Source: Kuschelorhynchus macadamiae
Taxonomy: Eukaryota; Arthropoda; Insecta; Coleoptera; Curculionidae
NCBI GenBank assembly: GCA_030620095.1
Contig: JAUTXW010001343.1
Coordinates: 224,501-288,500 of the forward strand
Direction of reading: 5' to 3'
Length of the DNA: 64,000 nucleotides
The notes under the pieces were generated by a model. The model was not told the origin of the DNA. It worked only from the letters and a program-made list of their open reading frames with translations, and did not search any database. Made by a program: the position numbers and the translations under genes. Shown here in pieces: positions 54,359-64,000 of the stretch; within the stretch, counting starts at the first letter, position 1; each line of letters starts with the position of its first letter.

Positions 54359-54445
54359 TCTTAATCACACTAGTAAATATTTTTAGCTGTAAAAGTATTT
54401 ATACCAGAAAAATGTCAATGTGCTTTTAGTATAAAAAGAACTTCA
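54359..54445. promoter_or_regulatory. Divergent promoter between ATPase and PLA2-like genes
   Basis: The minus strand carries TATAAATAC (plus 54396-54404) about 40 bases before the ATPase ATG. The plus strand carries TATAAAAAG (54430-54438), very close to the PLA2-like ATG at 54446, so either the leader is minimal or that box is not used. Confidence 0.5.
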
Positions 54446-55165
54446 ATGACTGTGGGTCGCCATAAGTTGAAAAAAACTATTAAAACACGTAATAGAAAAG
54501 GCTCTGGTTTAGTAAATAAATTAATTAGCAAACTACCTTTCGAAGTTCATATACCAGGATATAATTATTGTGGTCCCGGCACCAACTTGGAAAAAAGATT
54601 AACTAGAGGTGACGTTGGTATAAATCCATTGGATTCCGCTTGCAAAGAACATGATATATCTTACTCTCAGACTGAAGATTTATCAAAAAGACACATATCT
54701 GACCAAATATTAGAAAAAAAAGCCTGGGATAGGGTAAAAGCTAAAGATTCTTCTATTGGTGAAAAAATTGCAGCTTTAAGTGTTGCAGGAATAATGAAGG
54801 GTAAAAGAAAGTTCGGTTTGGGATTAAAAAATACAAAAGGGGGTAAACTTAAATTGAGAAAAAAACGTATCATTCGAACACCCAAAAAAATTGGAGGATT
54901 TCTACCTCTTTTGTTTCCCATTCTTGGCGCCCTGGGTGCACTAGGTGGAGGCGCTGCAGGAATTGCTAAGGCAGTAAATGATGCTAAAGCAGCTAAACAG
55001 CAACTAGAAGAAATACATAGACATAATATTGCAATGGAAAATGCTTCTAAAGAAGGGAAAGGATTATATATTAGACCATATAAAGGAAAGGGACTATTTA
55101 TTAGACCTTATAAAGGAGGATCCGTCAAAATGAAAGCAATCAGACAAAAAAAAAACTCAAAATAA
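54446..55165 (+). CDS. Phospholipase A2-like Maverick protein
   Basis: 239 residues, intact. Residues about 35-75 carry the calcium-loop YCGPGT and the catalytic-type SACKEHDISYS (His-Asp pair), as in parvovirus-like PLA2 domains. A Gly/Ala-rich hydrophobic segment follows (FLPLLFPILGALGALGGG), then basic repeats GLYIRPYKGKG and GLFIRPYKGG. By analogy it could help membrane passage of particles. It ends within a frame overlap with the protease. Confidence 0.85.
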   Translation: MTVGRHKLKKTIKTRNRKGSGLVNKLISKLPFEVHIPGYNYCGPGTNLEKRLTRGDVGINPLDSACKEHDISYSQTEDLSKRHISDQILEKKAWDRVKAKDSSIGEKIAALSVAGIMKGKRKFGLGLKNTKGGKLKLRKKRIIRTPKKIGGFLPLLFPILGALGALGGGAAGIAKAVNDAKAAKQQLEEIHRHNIAMENASKEGKGLYIRPYKGKGLFIRPYKGGSVKMKAIRQKKNSK

Positions 55166-55530
55166 GTTTTCCAAAAAGAGCACTTACGAACAATGATATT
55201 ATTAAATATGTAAAGCTGTTAAAAATAACTGGCTTTAGAGGTGTTTTTATGCTCGATGAACTTCCAAAAAAAATTAATCTGAAAGAATGTGGTATTGTAA
55301 ATTTGGATAAAAAACAAAATAAAGGATCTCATTGGACTGCTTATATTAAAAATAACAAAAATTTAATATATTTTTATAGTTATGGAAATTTAAAACAACC
55401 TTTTGAACTTCTCAAATATTCTAATTCGAATGGCAAAGTGGATGTATTTTATACTTATGAAAATAAACAAAAATTTAATTCATATAACTGTGGTCAACTA
55501 TCCCTAAAATTTTTGCAAAAAAATATATAA
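55114..55530 (+). pseudogene. Adenain-like cysteine protease of Maverick, no start codon
   Basis: The frame is open from 55116 to TAA 55528 but has no suitable ATG before FMLDELPKK. The recognisable protein begins ALTNNDIIKYVKLL, then GIVNLDKK, catalytic His in KGSHWTAYI and Cys in YNCGQLSLKFL. A run of ten A at about 55146-55155 sits at the boundary with the upstream gene, a likely site for a length change. Proteases of this family mature capsid proteins. Confidence 0.85.
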
Positions 55531-55572
55531 ACTCATTATTTATTGTAATATCTCATTCATAAATAAACTGCA

Positions 55573-55740
55573 ATGTCTACCACAATTGCCATATCAGGAA
55601 ACAGTTCTGTTTTGTCTGCTGATTTTAATCCGCCCATATATTTAGAGGATGAAAAACAATATTACCTGGGTTTAGCTGATTTTGAAACGTTTATGACTAT
55701 CCCCAATATAAAAGAAGGACGGTTTTCCGAGGTAACGTGA
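55573..55740 (+). pseudogene. N-terminal stub of a Maverick capsid-type protein
   Basis: ATG 55573; 55 residues starting MSTTIAISGNSSVLSADF with PPIYLEDEKQYYLGLADFET and MTIPNIKEG. This resembles the N-terminus of a structural protein encoded after the protease in insect Mavericks (capsid or penton type, by memory of the family). Homology ends near 55725, after which unrelated sequence gives a stop. The gene is truncated by the deletion that removed the element's right end. Confidence 0.6.
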
Positions 55741-56148
55741 ACGATGAAACAACAGATATAACAGATTTAAGTTAGTCATCCTTTGTTGTGCGATATGTAC
55801 AGGATTTTTCCTTATAACTTGTGGCAACTTTAAATCTTTGATTTCAAAAGATACCAAAAAGTGGTTAATACGAAATTTGTAGGATTTCTTCTGAAGAATT
55901 ACACAGCGCTAAAATGAAAAACAAATGACTATCGGAAAATATAGAAATCACCATGAACTTTGTTATTTTAAATGGAACACCCTATATATTTTAAAATTTT
56001 TCGATGCGCCTCGTTGTCCTCTTTTCAAAAATATATAACATGTCTATATTTAGAACAGTAGTTCTAAATATAGAGTTATTCGTCTTCAAAATAACCCCTT
56101 ATTTTATTGGATCTAGATAGCCGTGAGTGGCCGTGGGTGCAATTCAGC
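55741..56148. other. Spacer with mariner-type repeat scraps
   Basis: Contains GGAACACCCTATATATTTT near 55974, similar to the ACACCCTGTATAT motif of the 3231-5436 element ends. No gene seen. Confidence 0.45.
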
Positions 56149-57720
56149 CAGGGGCGTGCGATGAAATTTTAAGAAAGGGAAGCAATTTTTAGAAACTTAC
56201 CTATTTTTTGCAAATTCGTCAATGACGTCATCATAAAAACGTCGATGCTCCGACATATTTTGGAGAAGTTTATTTTCAATGGACAACAGCGATGTATGCG
56301 AAAGTCTCTCTTATCCCGTTGAATTTCTCACGAAATTTTTTATACGTTTACTGACGAACTTGTGGCAGGTATTGTCAATACTAATTCACACAATTACGAC
56401 ACTTCGGTGTAGGCATCTTCCAACTCCTTGTCTTTTAAAAATTGCATTAGTTCCTTAGCGTTATTTTTTGCGCTAATGTCATCAGTTTCGTAAATCTCTT
56501 TTGGTTCAGATCGCAGTAACACTCAGTCGAAGAACTGGCCATAATGAAAAAGAAGAGATTTAAACGCATCTTCTGGAAAAGTTTTTTCTTTAAATGCATC
56601 AAAATTGCAGAGCTTGAGGAATTTAAAATCATTTAAATCGTTAAATCTATAGTTTAATTGTTGCTAAATTTGATCGATTATTTCATAAAAGAGGCGTCTG
56701 TATGATGTTTGAACATCTCCCACCTTGTCTGTTCGAAGACGCTTGGTTTGTGGCTCTACATTTAACGTCATCGTTTTCTCCCAAAATAGGTCAGTCATCT
56801 CTTTCTTGGCTTAACATGGACTTAAAATCATCCACTTTTTTTAGGCAAAAAGCAATATCATTTGTTTTAGTTTGTAATATATTAAAAACATTGTCCGAGA
56901 ATGAAAATATTTCTGAAAATATGTTCAACAAATAATTAATATTAAAATCTCGTTTCAAACAGTCCAAAAACCCCCTCGAACTATTTATTGCTTCTGAGTC
57001 CCACGTTTCATTATTTTCTATTATATTCTAAAATAGTTCAATGAGTGATTCACGATTTTCAGATACTGTGAACACAAGTCTTCCATTATAGTTCCGCCTA
57101 GTAGGAGCTACTTTGGGCAATCGTTTGTGAACAATGGAGTCCAAAGCTTGTGTACGTTTTGTTGACTTGGAAAAAAAAAGCAGCCATGCCACTTAAAGTA
57201 ACGAAAAATACTTCACACTCTTTAATGTGATTGATGGACTGGGATAAAACTAAATTTAGTTTATGAGCAAAACAATGGAGAAACACAGCACTTGGGAAAG
57301 TTTCTCGAACTTTAGCTTGCAGACCCTCTAATTGTCCTGCCATCACTGCAGCTCCATTATAGCTTTGAGCAACTAATTTTTTCTCTCCATTAATTTCTTT
57401 AGTAACGTTATAAACTACGGTATATAATGCTTCTGCTACACTGCGCTAAATGATTTTTTAAGCTGTTATCATATTTAGCCATTAAACTAAGTAAATCTTG
57501 AAAATTTCCTCTATTTGAAGAAACCCTTCTTTCGTCATGACTTCTAAATTCCAATTAGTGCTGTCCGAGAAAACAAACAACATCGATAAGTCTTCTTAAT
57601 ATTTGCCTATTTTTATCGACTAGTTCATTGTGTTGGCGATGACTAATTTCCAACTGTTTATTAGGGGCGTGTTCAATTCTGGTTTTGCCGAAGACTTTTT
57701 CTTTTATGACGGCCTGTAAA
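56149..57720 (-). mobile_element. hAT (ZMYM1-like) transposon remnant
   Basis: The left end reads CAGGGGCGTGCG, a hAT-type terminus. The minus strand carries transposase pieces in correct order. The right end is lost where the Tc1-like copy abuts at about 57721. Confidence 0.75.
56447..57650 (-). pseudogene. hAT transposase (ZMYM1-like), multiply broken
   Basis: In order on the minus strand: FRSHDERRVSSNRGNFQDLL (about 57550), the block MAGQLEGLQAKVRETFP then FLHCFAHKLNLVLSQS (57346-57240), and FSDNVFNILQTKTNDIAF (about 56870). The CFAHKLNL motif is typical of ZMYM1/TTF-type hAT transposases. At least four frame changes or stops. Confidence 0.82.
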
Positions 57721-57721
57721 T

Positions 57722-58925
57722 CAAAAATGGATATTCATAATGCAATTTATGATTTATACACGTCAAAGACTAATATAATCCTTCAGAAACCTTTCAATAT
57801 TATAGACTAAAAAATATCATCATCACTTAAAAAGTCCTCATTTTCTGAGTCGTCCTCAAATGGCGCAATGATCATTGGTGCTATTTCGACATCTAGAACT
57901 CGTTCTCGATTCCACCAAGCCAATAGCAAATATTAATTTCTCCGTATGTTCCATAGATTTCTTCCAGTACTCCGGCGTAATATAATTTAATTAATGAATT
58001 TAATTGCCAAACAATTTGCACTTCATCTGATGTCAGACCATCGTTCACGTGTTTTTCGTAATATGATTTTGCCCCAGCCCATATTAATTCTATTGCTTTA
58101 AGCTGGCAATGGTATGGCGGCAGTCGTAAAACCTCATGCCCATTTTCCCGAAATATTTCATCTACGGCATATATTGTTGGTTTTTTAATAGATTTTGCCA
58201 TTAAAAGAAGTTCTAGTTTCAGCATATTGGGTAAAGGATTTTGTTTTTGTTTTATTAACCAGTCATAAATATCACTTTTCTTCCAGGATAATGTAGGTTA
58301 ATTATTTAAGATTCTTGAGTGATAAGATGCATTGTCCAGAATGATTAAAGATGGAGCATCTAAATTTGGAATCAGTTGTTCTTTTAACCACTTTTCAAAC
58401 AGTTCACAGTTCATATTATCATGGTAGTCCATACTTTTGGATGTTGAAGAAAACAGCCCACATTCCTTTTTTCTCTTGACACTTTTTACAGACTCGTGCT
58501 GCCAAGATTTCGAACCACTTCCATTAGAAAATATCCAAGTCTCATCTAAAAATACCACTTTTCTAAATTTTGAATTAACATTTTCCGTGTATTTCTTTAA
58601 AAACTGGATACGCTGACTTGCATAAAAAGCTTCCATTACAGTCCTTTTTATATCGAAAACTCAACATTTTTACTAATTTTGACAACGATTTTAGTCCAAT
58701 TTCCAATATGCCTCGATTTTTTAAAGCTTCTTTTAAAACTTGAAGGGTTATATTAGTCTTTGACGTTTATAAATCATAAATTGGTTTATGAATATCCATT
58801 TTTGCATTGTCACTTAAGTCTTCTGTCTTTGGCTTTTTTCATGTACATTTCTTAATCTTCTTCGGTAGTAAATTATGCTTTTTTTCATGCACAGTCCTTA
58901 TACCGATTTTTTTTCGCTTGTAGAT
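57722..58925 (-). pseudogene. Tc1-like element copy 2, transposase remnant without TIRs
   Basis: Collinear with about 815-2150 of the first copy. Minus frames: 58636-58298 has RKVVFLDETWIFSNGSGSK and SLIILDNASYHS (Asp retained). 58225-57893 has LRLPPYHCQLKAIELIWAGA (Glu). There are frameshifts near 58290 and at the N-terminus, and an internal deletion near 58455. Both ends are missing. Confidence 0.88.
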
Positions 58926-59683
58926 GCAAAAAACCCGAAAATTTGTAAACATACTATTATGTTAACAAATTATAGCCATTTAATCTTAGGTTACACTTCA
59001 ATTGCACAATAGTGTAGTTAGGAAATTGGTAGTAACTGTTTTGTACCGCAAATCTCCTTCATAGCACCGCAGTCATGGCCAACTCAGGATTTGTATTAAA
59101 ATGTTCTTTAATGATATTGTCACGATATCATTTATCATTGTCGTTGTGATAATCCTTTGTCTTGCCTGGTGGCTTCTCAGAATAGAGCTCTAAATAACTG
59201 TAACTTAGTATAGTATATATAGCATTCTAACATTTTTTTTACTGATATGTCGCGGGATAATTTTTACAAACTCTGACAAAGTAAAAAGTGAAATTAACTG
59301 CTTATATGATCAATGTTTTGCAAAGTTGTCAGTAAATGACTCTGAAGCATTGGGCAATTGTTTGTACGGCCTCCGTAGTCATGGCGAAAAATGAACTTGT
59401 CCTTTTTTGCTATAAATATAAAATATGTTTATGAAGTGTTGTACCATAAACAAGAATGAAAAAAAGTACTTTTTAATTAATTAAAACAAGAGAAGTTGAT
59501 GACGGTATCTCAGGTCCGAAACGTCAGAAATAAAAACTGAATATACGAATGCGTCGCGCACAAATAGTTCAGGTACATCGTAATTTACTGCTGTTAATTT
59601 TTTCAATCTTGTTAAATTTATTTTAGATTAACTACTATTTTTATTACTTTTACTCTTAAAAAAATGATAGGTAGCCGAAACGT
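58926..59683. other. Spacer
   Basis: No gene found. It contains TTGATGACGGTATC...CGAAACGTCAG at about 59499-59530 and GTAGCCGAAACGTTG just before the solo-LTR-like element. Confidence 0.5.
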
Positions 59684-62600
59684 TGTAACCCTTGATTTTC
59701 TCAAAACCAAGGTGCAAGATTGCTACGCTCTTATTTAATAATTATTATTACTGTTTAATTTTTAAATTATTTCGATCACAAAATGGTATCAAGATTATAG
59801 CTCGTGGTCAACAGAGCGTGCAATGTAGATGCCCTAGCTCAATTAACCCGGAGAGTAGGGCGTGGGAAAACGTAAGAAGTCTTAAAGAAAGAAAAAAAGA
59901 AGGAAAAAAAAGAAATGAGCGCCACCAATTTATAACGACTTAAATTGGAAAGCCCCTTGATCTTCGCGGCACTTGCTTCCTCTTGATACTTTAAAAGAAA
60001 AAGAGTGAGCTAAATAAAACACACAAATGAAGTTAAGAAAAAAAAATCTATTTATCTGTTACTGTATAAAAGAAAAAAAATATATAAACAATAAGTATAT
60101 TATCAGTTACGGTATAAAGAAAAAAAGTAAACAATAAGTGTCACCAAATCCAGCAGCACCTAGCGCTCCTAACTTCAAACTAGGCCCGTGACATGGGATT
60201 AGTCCCGAGTCTTAAAGTTAAGTTTGTGGCTTGAAATTGTCTGACTTGCAGTTGCAATTAGCCCCTGACTGAAATTAGGACTGTGACTTACAGTTGGCCC
60301 CTGACTTGAAATTAGGACCGTGACTTACAGTTGGCCCCTGACTTGAACTTGAATTTTCTAGAATTTTTCATAATGATTCAAAGTCTATAACGAAAACCCA
60401 AATAATTTTAATTAATTCAAAAAAATCCCCAAAAGGTTTCTACTGATTCAAAATTAACTGAACAGTCAGAACAATAATTTAATTTTAAAAATTTAGTACT
60501 ACCGAGAAGTATAAGAAAAATATTTAATTAATTTCAAGACACTAATCAGAACTTTTTTTTTAAATAAATTAAAACCGCAAGCAACAAAATAAAAAAATAC
60601 AATAAATAATTTAAAATGAAGTCACAAAAGATACCATCAATAAGCACAAAATACCCTGATGGGTATCGAAAATTCAGTCGAAACGTTGTGTCAATAAATC
60701 CAGCAAATCCACAAATACAAACTAAGATCGAAAAGGAAAATTCGAAAATTTACTTTATCAAATACAATCTCAATAACCAGCGTTAACACTAAAATAAATA
60801 CAAGGTTTCGACTGAATCCGAATGATTTAAATTAGCAATACGTAATAAAGCAGAAGTAATTCTAAAACTAACTCTAAAAATGTAGGCCCTGATGATGACT
60901 TAAAATTAATCGAAACGTTGGGTAAGAAAAATATAAGCGCATTATTATAACTGACTCCAATAACTAAATTCAATTTACAACAACTAAATTTGTAACAAAA
61001 TCTATTACCATAACAATTTCCCGTATAAAATAAATAGAAAATTTAGACTGTCCTCGGCCAATTTAAATAGAAATGAGAATAAAATTTTAAAAAAATAGCA
61101 AAATCTTAACAAAAGAAGGTATGTATAGACCTGATGAATAGCAAATATTTAAGCGAAACGTTGTGAGAATACTTACAAAAAATATAAATATAATAAGGCA
61201 GCAATAAGAAAAATCAAAAGGCACAAATATACTTAAATTTTAATATAACCAGCTTAAAAAAAAGGGTTTTATTTAAATAATTATTTTCCAGCGGCAAATC
61301 AAAATGCAAAAAAATACCATAAACTAAAAGAAAAGCAATTTACGTTATACTTAATTGTTACTGAAAACCTCTGCAATCCATTTATTAATCTGTTTATTAT
61401 CTATTAAAAAAACGAATGCAGTAATCAAATCACACTATGCAAGCTGCTTAAATATTGTGGTTTTATTTTAAAATAAAATAGAGCCAATTTACGATCCACA
61501 AAATATGGTTAATATAATAAGAAAATTAATCAAATTACTGAGGTAAAAGATGTTCGACGAAATTCAAACTAAAAATGTGTCTTTATATGAATTCGTTACA
61601 CTTGCATTTAATATTTAAGATTTCAAAAAAAAAAATATAAAAACTAGCCCGTGTTGCATCAAAAAAAATCGTCTCACCCGATTAAAAGTTAATTCCAAAA
61701 AAAATGAGAAAATTTACCAAATTACGAAAAGCAAAATTTAAGAAAAAAAAAGATACCCTTTTCAGGATAAATGATATTAAAGCAAATTACCTATCCAATA
61801 GGGTCACTCAGTTCTAGTCAAAAAGTGGTTTCACGTGCCAAGTACAAGGGCATGGAAAATGGCGGTCTGGTCCAATCTTCAGGTCAAATCCTCTCTTAGA
61901 GAGATTTTCTAGTACGAAAAATAACACTCACAGTGCAAACTATAATGTGCCCGAAAAACTATTGCGTTGTTGAGGAAAAATCCCGCTAACGGATTTCTAA
62001 GATTTTCCTGGATTATTTCCTCAGACCCGCGCTGAAGACCTGTGGTTTATCTGCAGGTGACCAGAAAAGTGAAAAATGTGTTCCCCCAGCTTCCTTTCCA
62101 TCTAGAACTTTGGTTAACTAAGGTGGCGGAATACCATTGGCTAGAATATGTCAGGTGCTAACAACCTTCCCAAAAGAGCACATAGACGGAATAAAACAAG
62201 GATATGATTAACATGTTAGACAAGAAAAACGACTCTCCATTGGTTGAGAAAGATACAGGAAATAATGCAGGAATACACTTGCCAACAGCGAAAAAGATGC
62301 CTGCGCTCTTGATATGAGGAAGTACCGGATGGAGGGTTTCGAGAATAATTTAATATGGAAGTCTTAGCCGAATAGATCCGAAAAGTTCCGAGACGACGCA
62401 ATAATAACATTGACAGAAACAACTAACCTGAAATTTAAAAGCAACGCCAAGGCGAAATGGAAATGTAGATAAACAAATAATATTTAATTAATTACTCTAG
62501 TACTAATGGAAAAGGACCACTCAGAAAAGTCAAATATTGGTCCGGAGTAGAGTACCAAAGAGTCAAAAAAAAATGATGTGCTAATGCAGGAGTAGTTAAA

Positions 62601-63770
62601 TGCCATAAAAATGAAACGTAAGTTGAGTTTAATTTAATAGAATTTTCCCAACTGTATAAACTCATTATTTAACCATAAAACAGGAATTTATTCACACAAT
62701 TATTAACTATTTATTTTAGGAAATGCATCAGACACAGACGTAACGAAATTTCAGTTTATAATAGGCTCCAAGTAATTATGCAACTATGGACAAAACAAAA
62801 GTCGATCTGAATTTCGGAACATCAAACATTGATAGAAATTATCAGAAGGCTGTAGTTTATATAGTCTCAGGAAAAAAAAAAGGTAAGAATATTAATATTG
62901 AATCGAGAAATACCTTTGGTTTATTTATGTCTAACTATATGTTACATATTCACAGCAAAAAGGAACACGAATAATAAAATGTAGATTTAAGAGAAAATAT
63001 GACGTGGTGTATATATAGTATCTATAGTCTAAAAATAATCCTATGTATATCTGAAAAGAAATATTTATCAAGGCAACCTTTTTTTTATACAAGTATTTAC
63101 AGTTCAATATTAATACATAATATCGACTTTATATCAAAGAATTTATTGGAGTACTAATGATTTGGTTTTTTTTACAGCGACAGAAGAGTTATACAAAATA
63201 CACGCTCGAATCTAAAAATGCAGCATATCTAGCCAAAGAAAACGAAAATCCCAAGACTTGTATAAAGGACTCGAAAACAGGTTTTCAAAATTAATAAAAT
63301 TTAATTTATATCTACTCTGTAAAATATATGGGAAATAAATAGTATGTCTAAAGTGCTATTTGAAGTTTTTCTTATACAGTATATAATTATTAAATTCGGC
63401 AAAATTAAATAAATCCAACAATTATATTTGAACTGATTTTTTTTAGCGACATCTATGAACGAACGCTAAACTTATACCATTTACTGAAAATTATTCCTTT
63501 ATATCTTGAGTTCAGATATATGTACAAAATTAACTACTTATCGAGAAGTGACACTGTGTGTACCGAAATTTGCTGCAAAATGTGTTGAGTTTATATTTCG
63601 CTTAAATATGAACAATGTAACCGCTTCTAATAATAAAACTACTAATATCTAAGTAAATCAAACCAACAAGGCGTACATATTAATCACTAAACTTAATACT
63701 AAAGTAGTAGATTATAATATTAAATTAATCATACAATGAAATGCACTTATAACAAAATTAAACTGTTACA
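59684..63770. mobile_element. Giant solo-LTR-like element, copy 2 (4087 bp)
   Basis: TGTAACCC...CTGTTACA, flanked by perfect ACGT duplications (59680-59683 and 63771-63774). It is collinear and the same orientation as 23743-27721. It keeps a segment near 60630-60700 that copy 1 lost and has an extra unit of the GCCCCTGACTTG repeat. No long ORF; a short ATG frame at 62786 is shared with copy 1. The perfect duplication shows an independent insertion. Confidence 0.75.
62786..62974 (+). other. Short conserved ATG frame inside solo-LTR-like element
   Basis: Begins MDKTKVDLNFGTSNIDRNYQ and is shared with 26733 in copy 1. It is followed by a GTAAGA donor-like site (62883) and, about 290 bases on, a TTTTTTTTACAG acceptor-like site (63177). 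It might be the start of an spliced gene in the parental element. Coding status unproven. Confidence 0.3.
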
Positions 63771-63774
63771 ACGT

Positions 63775-63888
63775 GTAGAGACTTAAATTAAATTATTAGT
63801 GAGGATTGGGCTTTTTTTTTATTCTTACCAAACTCAACTTGCTAGTTGAGTCCCAGAACTTTTTAGTATATCGAATTATTCTTTTTAG
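63775..63888. other. Last part of host intron 3
   Basis: AT-rich, ending in a strong pyrimidine-AG acceptor (TTCTTTTTAG). Confidence 0.7.
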
Positions 63889-64000
63889 ATGTCCGTTAAC
63901 TCTTAAATGTAAACACCCGTGTGTGGGATTCTGTGGCGACCCCTGTCCTCCCCTGTGCAGGATATGCAACAGAGAAGAACTCACCGAAATTTTCTTTGGC
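63889..64000 (+). CDS. ZNFX1-like zinc-finger protein, exon D (continues past window)
   Basis: The first base completes the Lys codon split from exon C; 37 full codons follow to the window edge. It encodes CPLTLKCKHPCVGFCGDPC, then CRICNREELTEIFFG. The CxVCxxxELTEIFFG-type end is a block I associate with ZNFX1 after its NFX1 repeats, which supports ZNFX1 rather than NFX1 itself. The gene clearly continues to the right. Confidence 0.93.

Larger units (their letters stand above)
41006..55740. mobile_element. Maverick/Polinton virus-like DNA transposon, right end truncated
   Basis: Hallmark set in one block: protein-primed DNA polymerase B, retroviral-type integrase, A32/FtsK-like packaging ATPase, adenain-like cysteine protease, PLA2-like protein and a capsid-type gene stub. 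The left end starts near AGTAGTTATAATAGGGG at 41006 inside a Penelope copy. The right side breaks off inside the stub at about 55725-55740 and no inverted right terminus or continuing Penelope sequence is found there, so the right end, and any major capsid gene, were deleted. Several genes are broken once. Confidence 0.93.
23274..63888. other. Host intron 3, 40.6 kb
   Basis: Donor GTAAGTAC at 23274; acceptor ATTATTCTTTTTAG ending at 63888. The two bases left by exon C plus the first base of exon D give Lys and the frame continues as NFX1 repeats, so nothing else of the host gene is needed between them. The intron is filled by the transposons listed below. Confidence 0.93.

Noticed and set aside
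23743..63770. The two 4-kb repeats as the LTRs of one 40-kb retroelement
   Set aside because: Outer flanks (GAGT and ACGT) do not match, whereas each copy has its own matching flanks; the interior is a mosaic of unrelated transposons.
1..64000. CRISPR arrays, bacterial operons, rRNA or tRNA genes
   Set aside because: No regularly spaced short repeats, ribosome-binding sites or RNA-gene motifs seen; the window is eukaryotic with spliceosomal introns.

Overview
The window is a piece of insect nuclear genome (AT-rich, spliceosomal introns, a TTAGG-type telomeric repeat, insect-type transposons). A beetle or another large-genome insect is my best guess, but the order is inference. The only host gene I can support runs on the + strand: four consecutive exons of an NFX1-type zinc-finger protein of the ZNFX1 family (13754-14023, 17364-17598, 22919-23273, 63889 to the window end). 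Splice sites and codon phases agree at all three junctions. Its introns measure about 3.3, 5.3 and 40.6 kb, and almost everything else in the window is transposon.

Upstream of the first exon (1-13753) lie nested elements. A LINE is split by a Tc1/mariner-like element with TA duplication (474-2356). A mariner-type element with about 400-450 bp inverted repeats follows (3231-5436). A second LINE is split by a hAT element with an 8-bp duplication (6577-13539), and that hAT carries a tandem pair of non-coding units (8028-12855), one of which holds a 539-bp MITE. Intron 1 holds a mariner remnant with an intron-like gap. Intron 2 holds a decayed Gypsy element (17712-20547), a LINE reverse-transcriptase fragment and a 3-copy tandem repeat of hAT-derived coding sequence.

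Intron 3 (23274-63888) begins and ends with two same-orientation copies of a ~4-kb element with TGTAAC...GTTACA ends and 4-bp flanking duplications, best read as giant solo LTRs. Between them are a LINE (27961-30889), hAT scraps, a Penelope-like element (31926-40069) split by a young Gypsy/412-type element (32802-38772; LTRs differ at one position by eye), an inverted second Penelope copy (40070-41000), a Maverick/Polinton virus-like DNA element (41006-55740), another hAT (56149-57720) and a second Tc1-like copy (57722-58925).

The Maverick is the most gene-rich part. It has a spliced protein-primed DNA polymerase B with zinc fingers, a retroviral-type integrase with chromodomain, a packaging ATPase, a phospholipase A2-like protein, an adenain-like protease and a stub of a probable capsid gene. 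It also encodes a single-BIR protein and a separate RING-finger protein, the two halves of an IAP-like apoptosis inhibitor, and several unrecognised ORFs. Several genes carry a single stop or frameshift and the right end is missing, so this copy is decayed although most reading frames survive.
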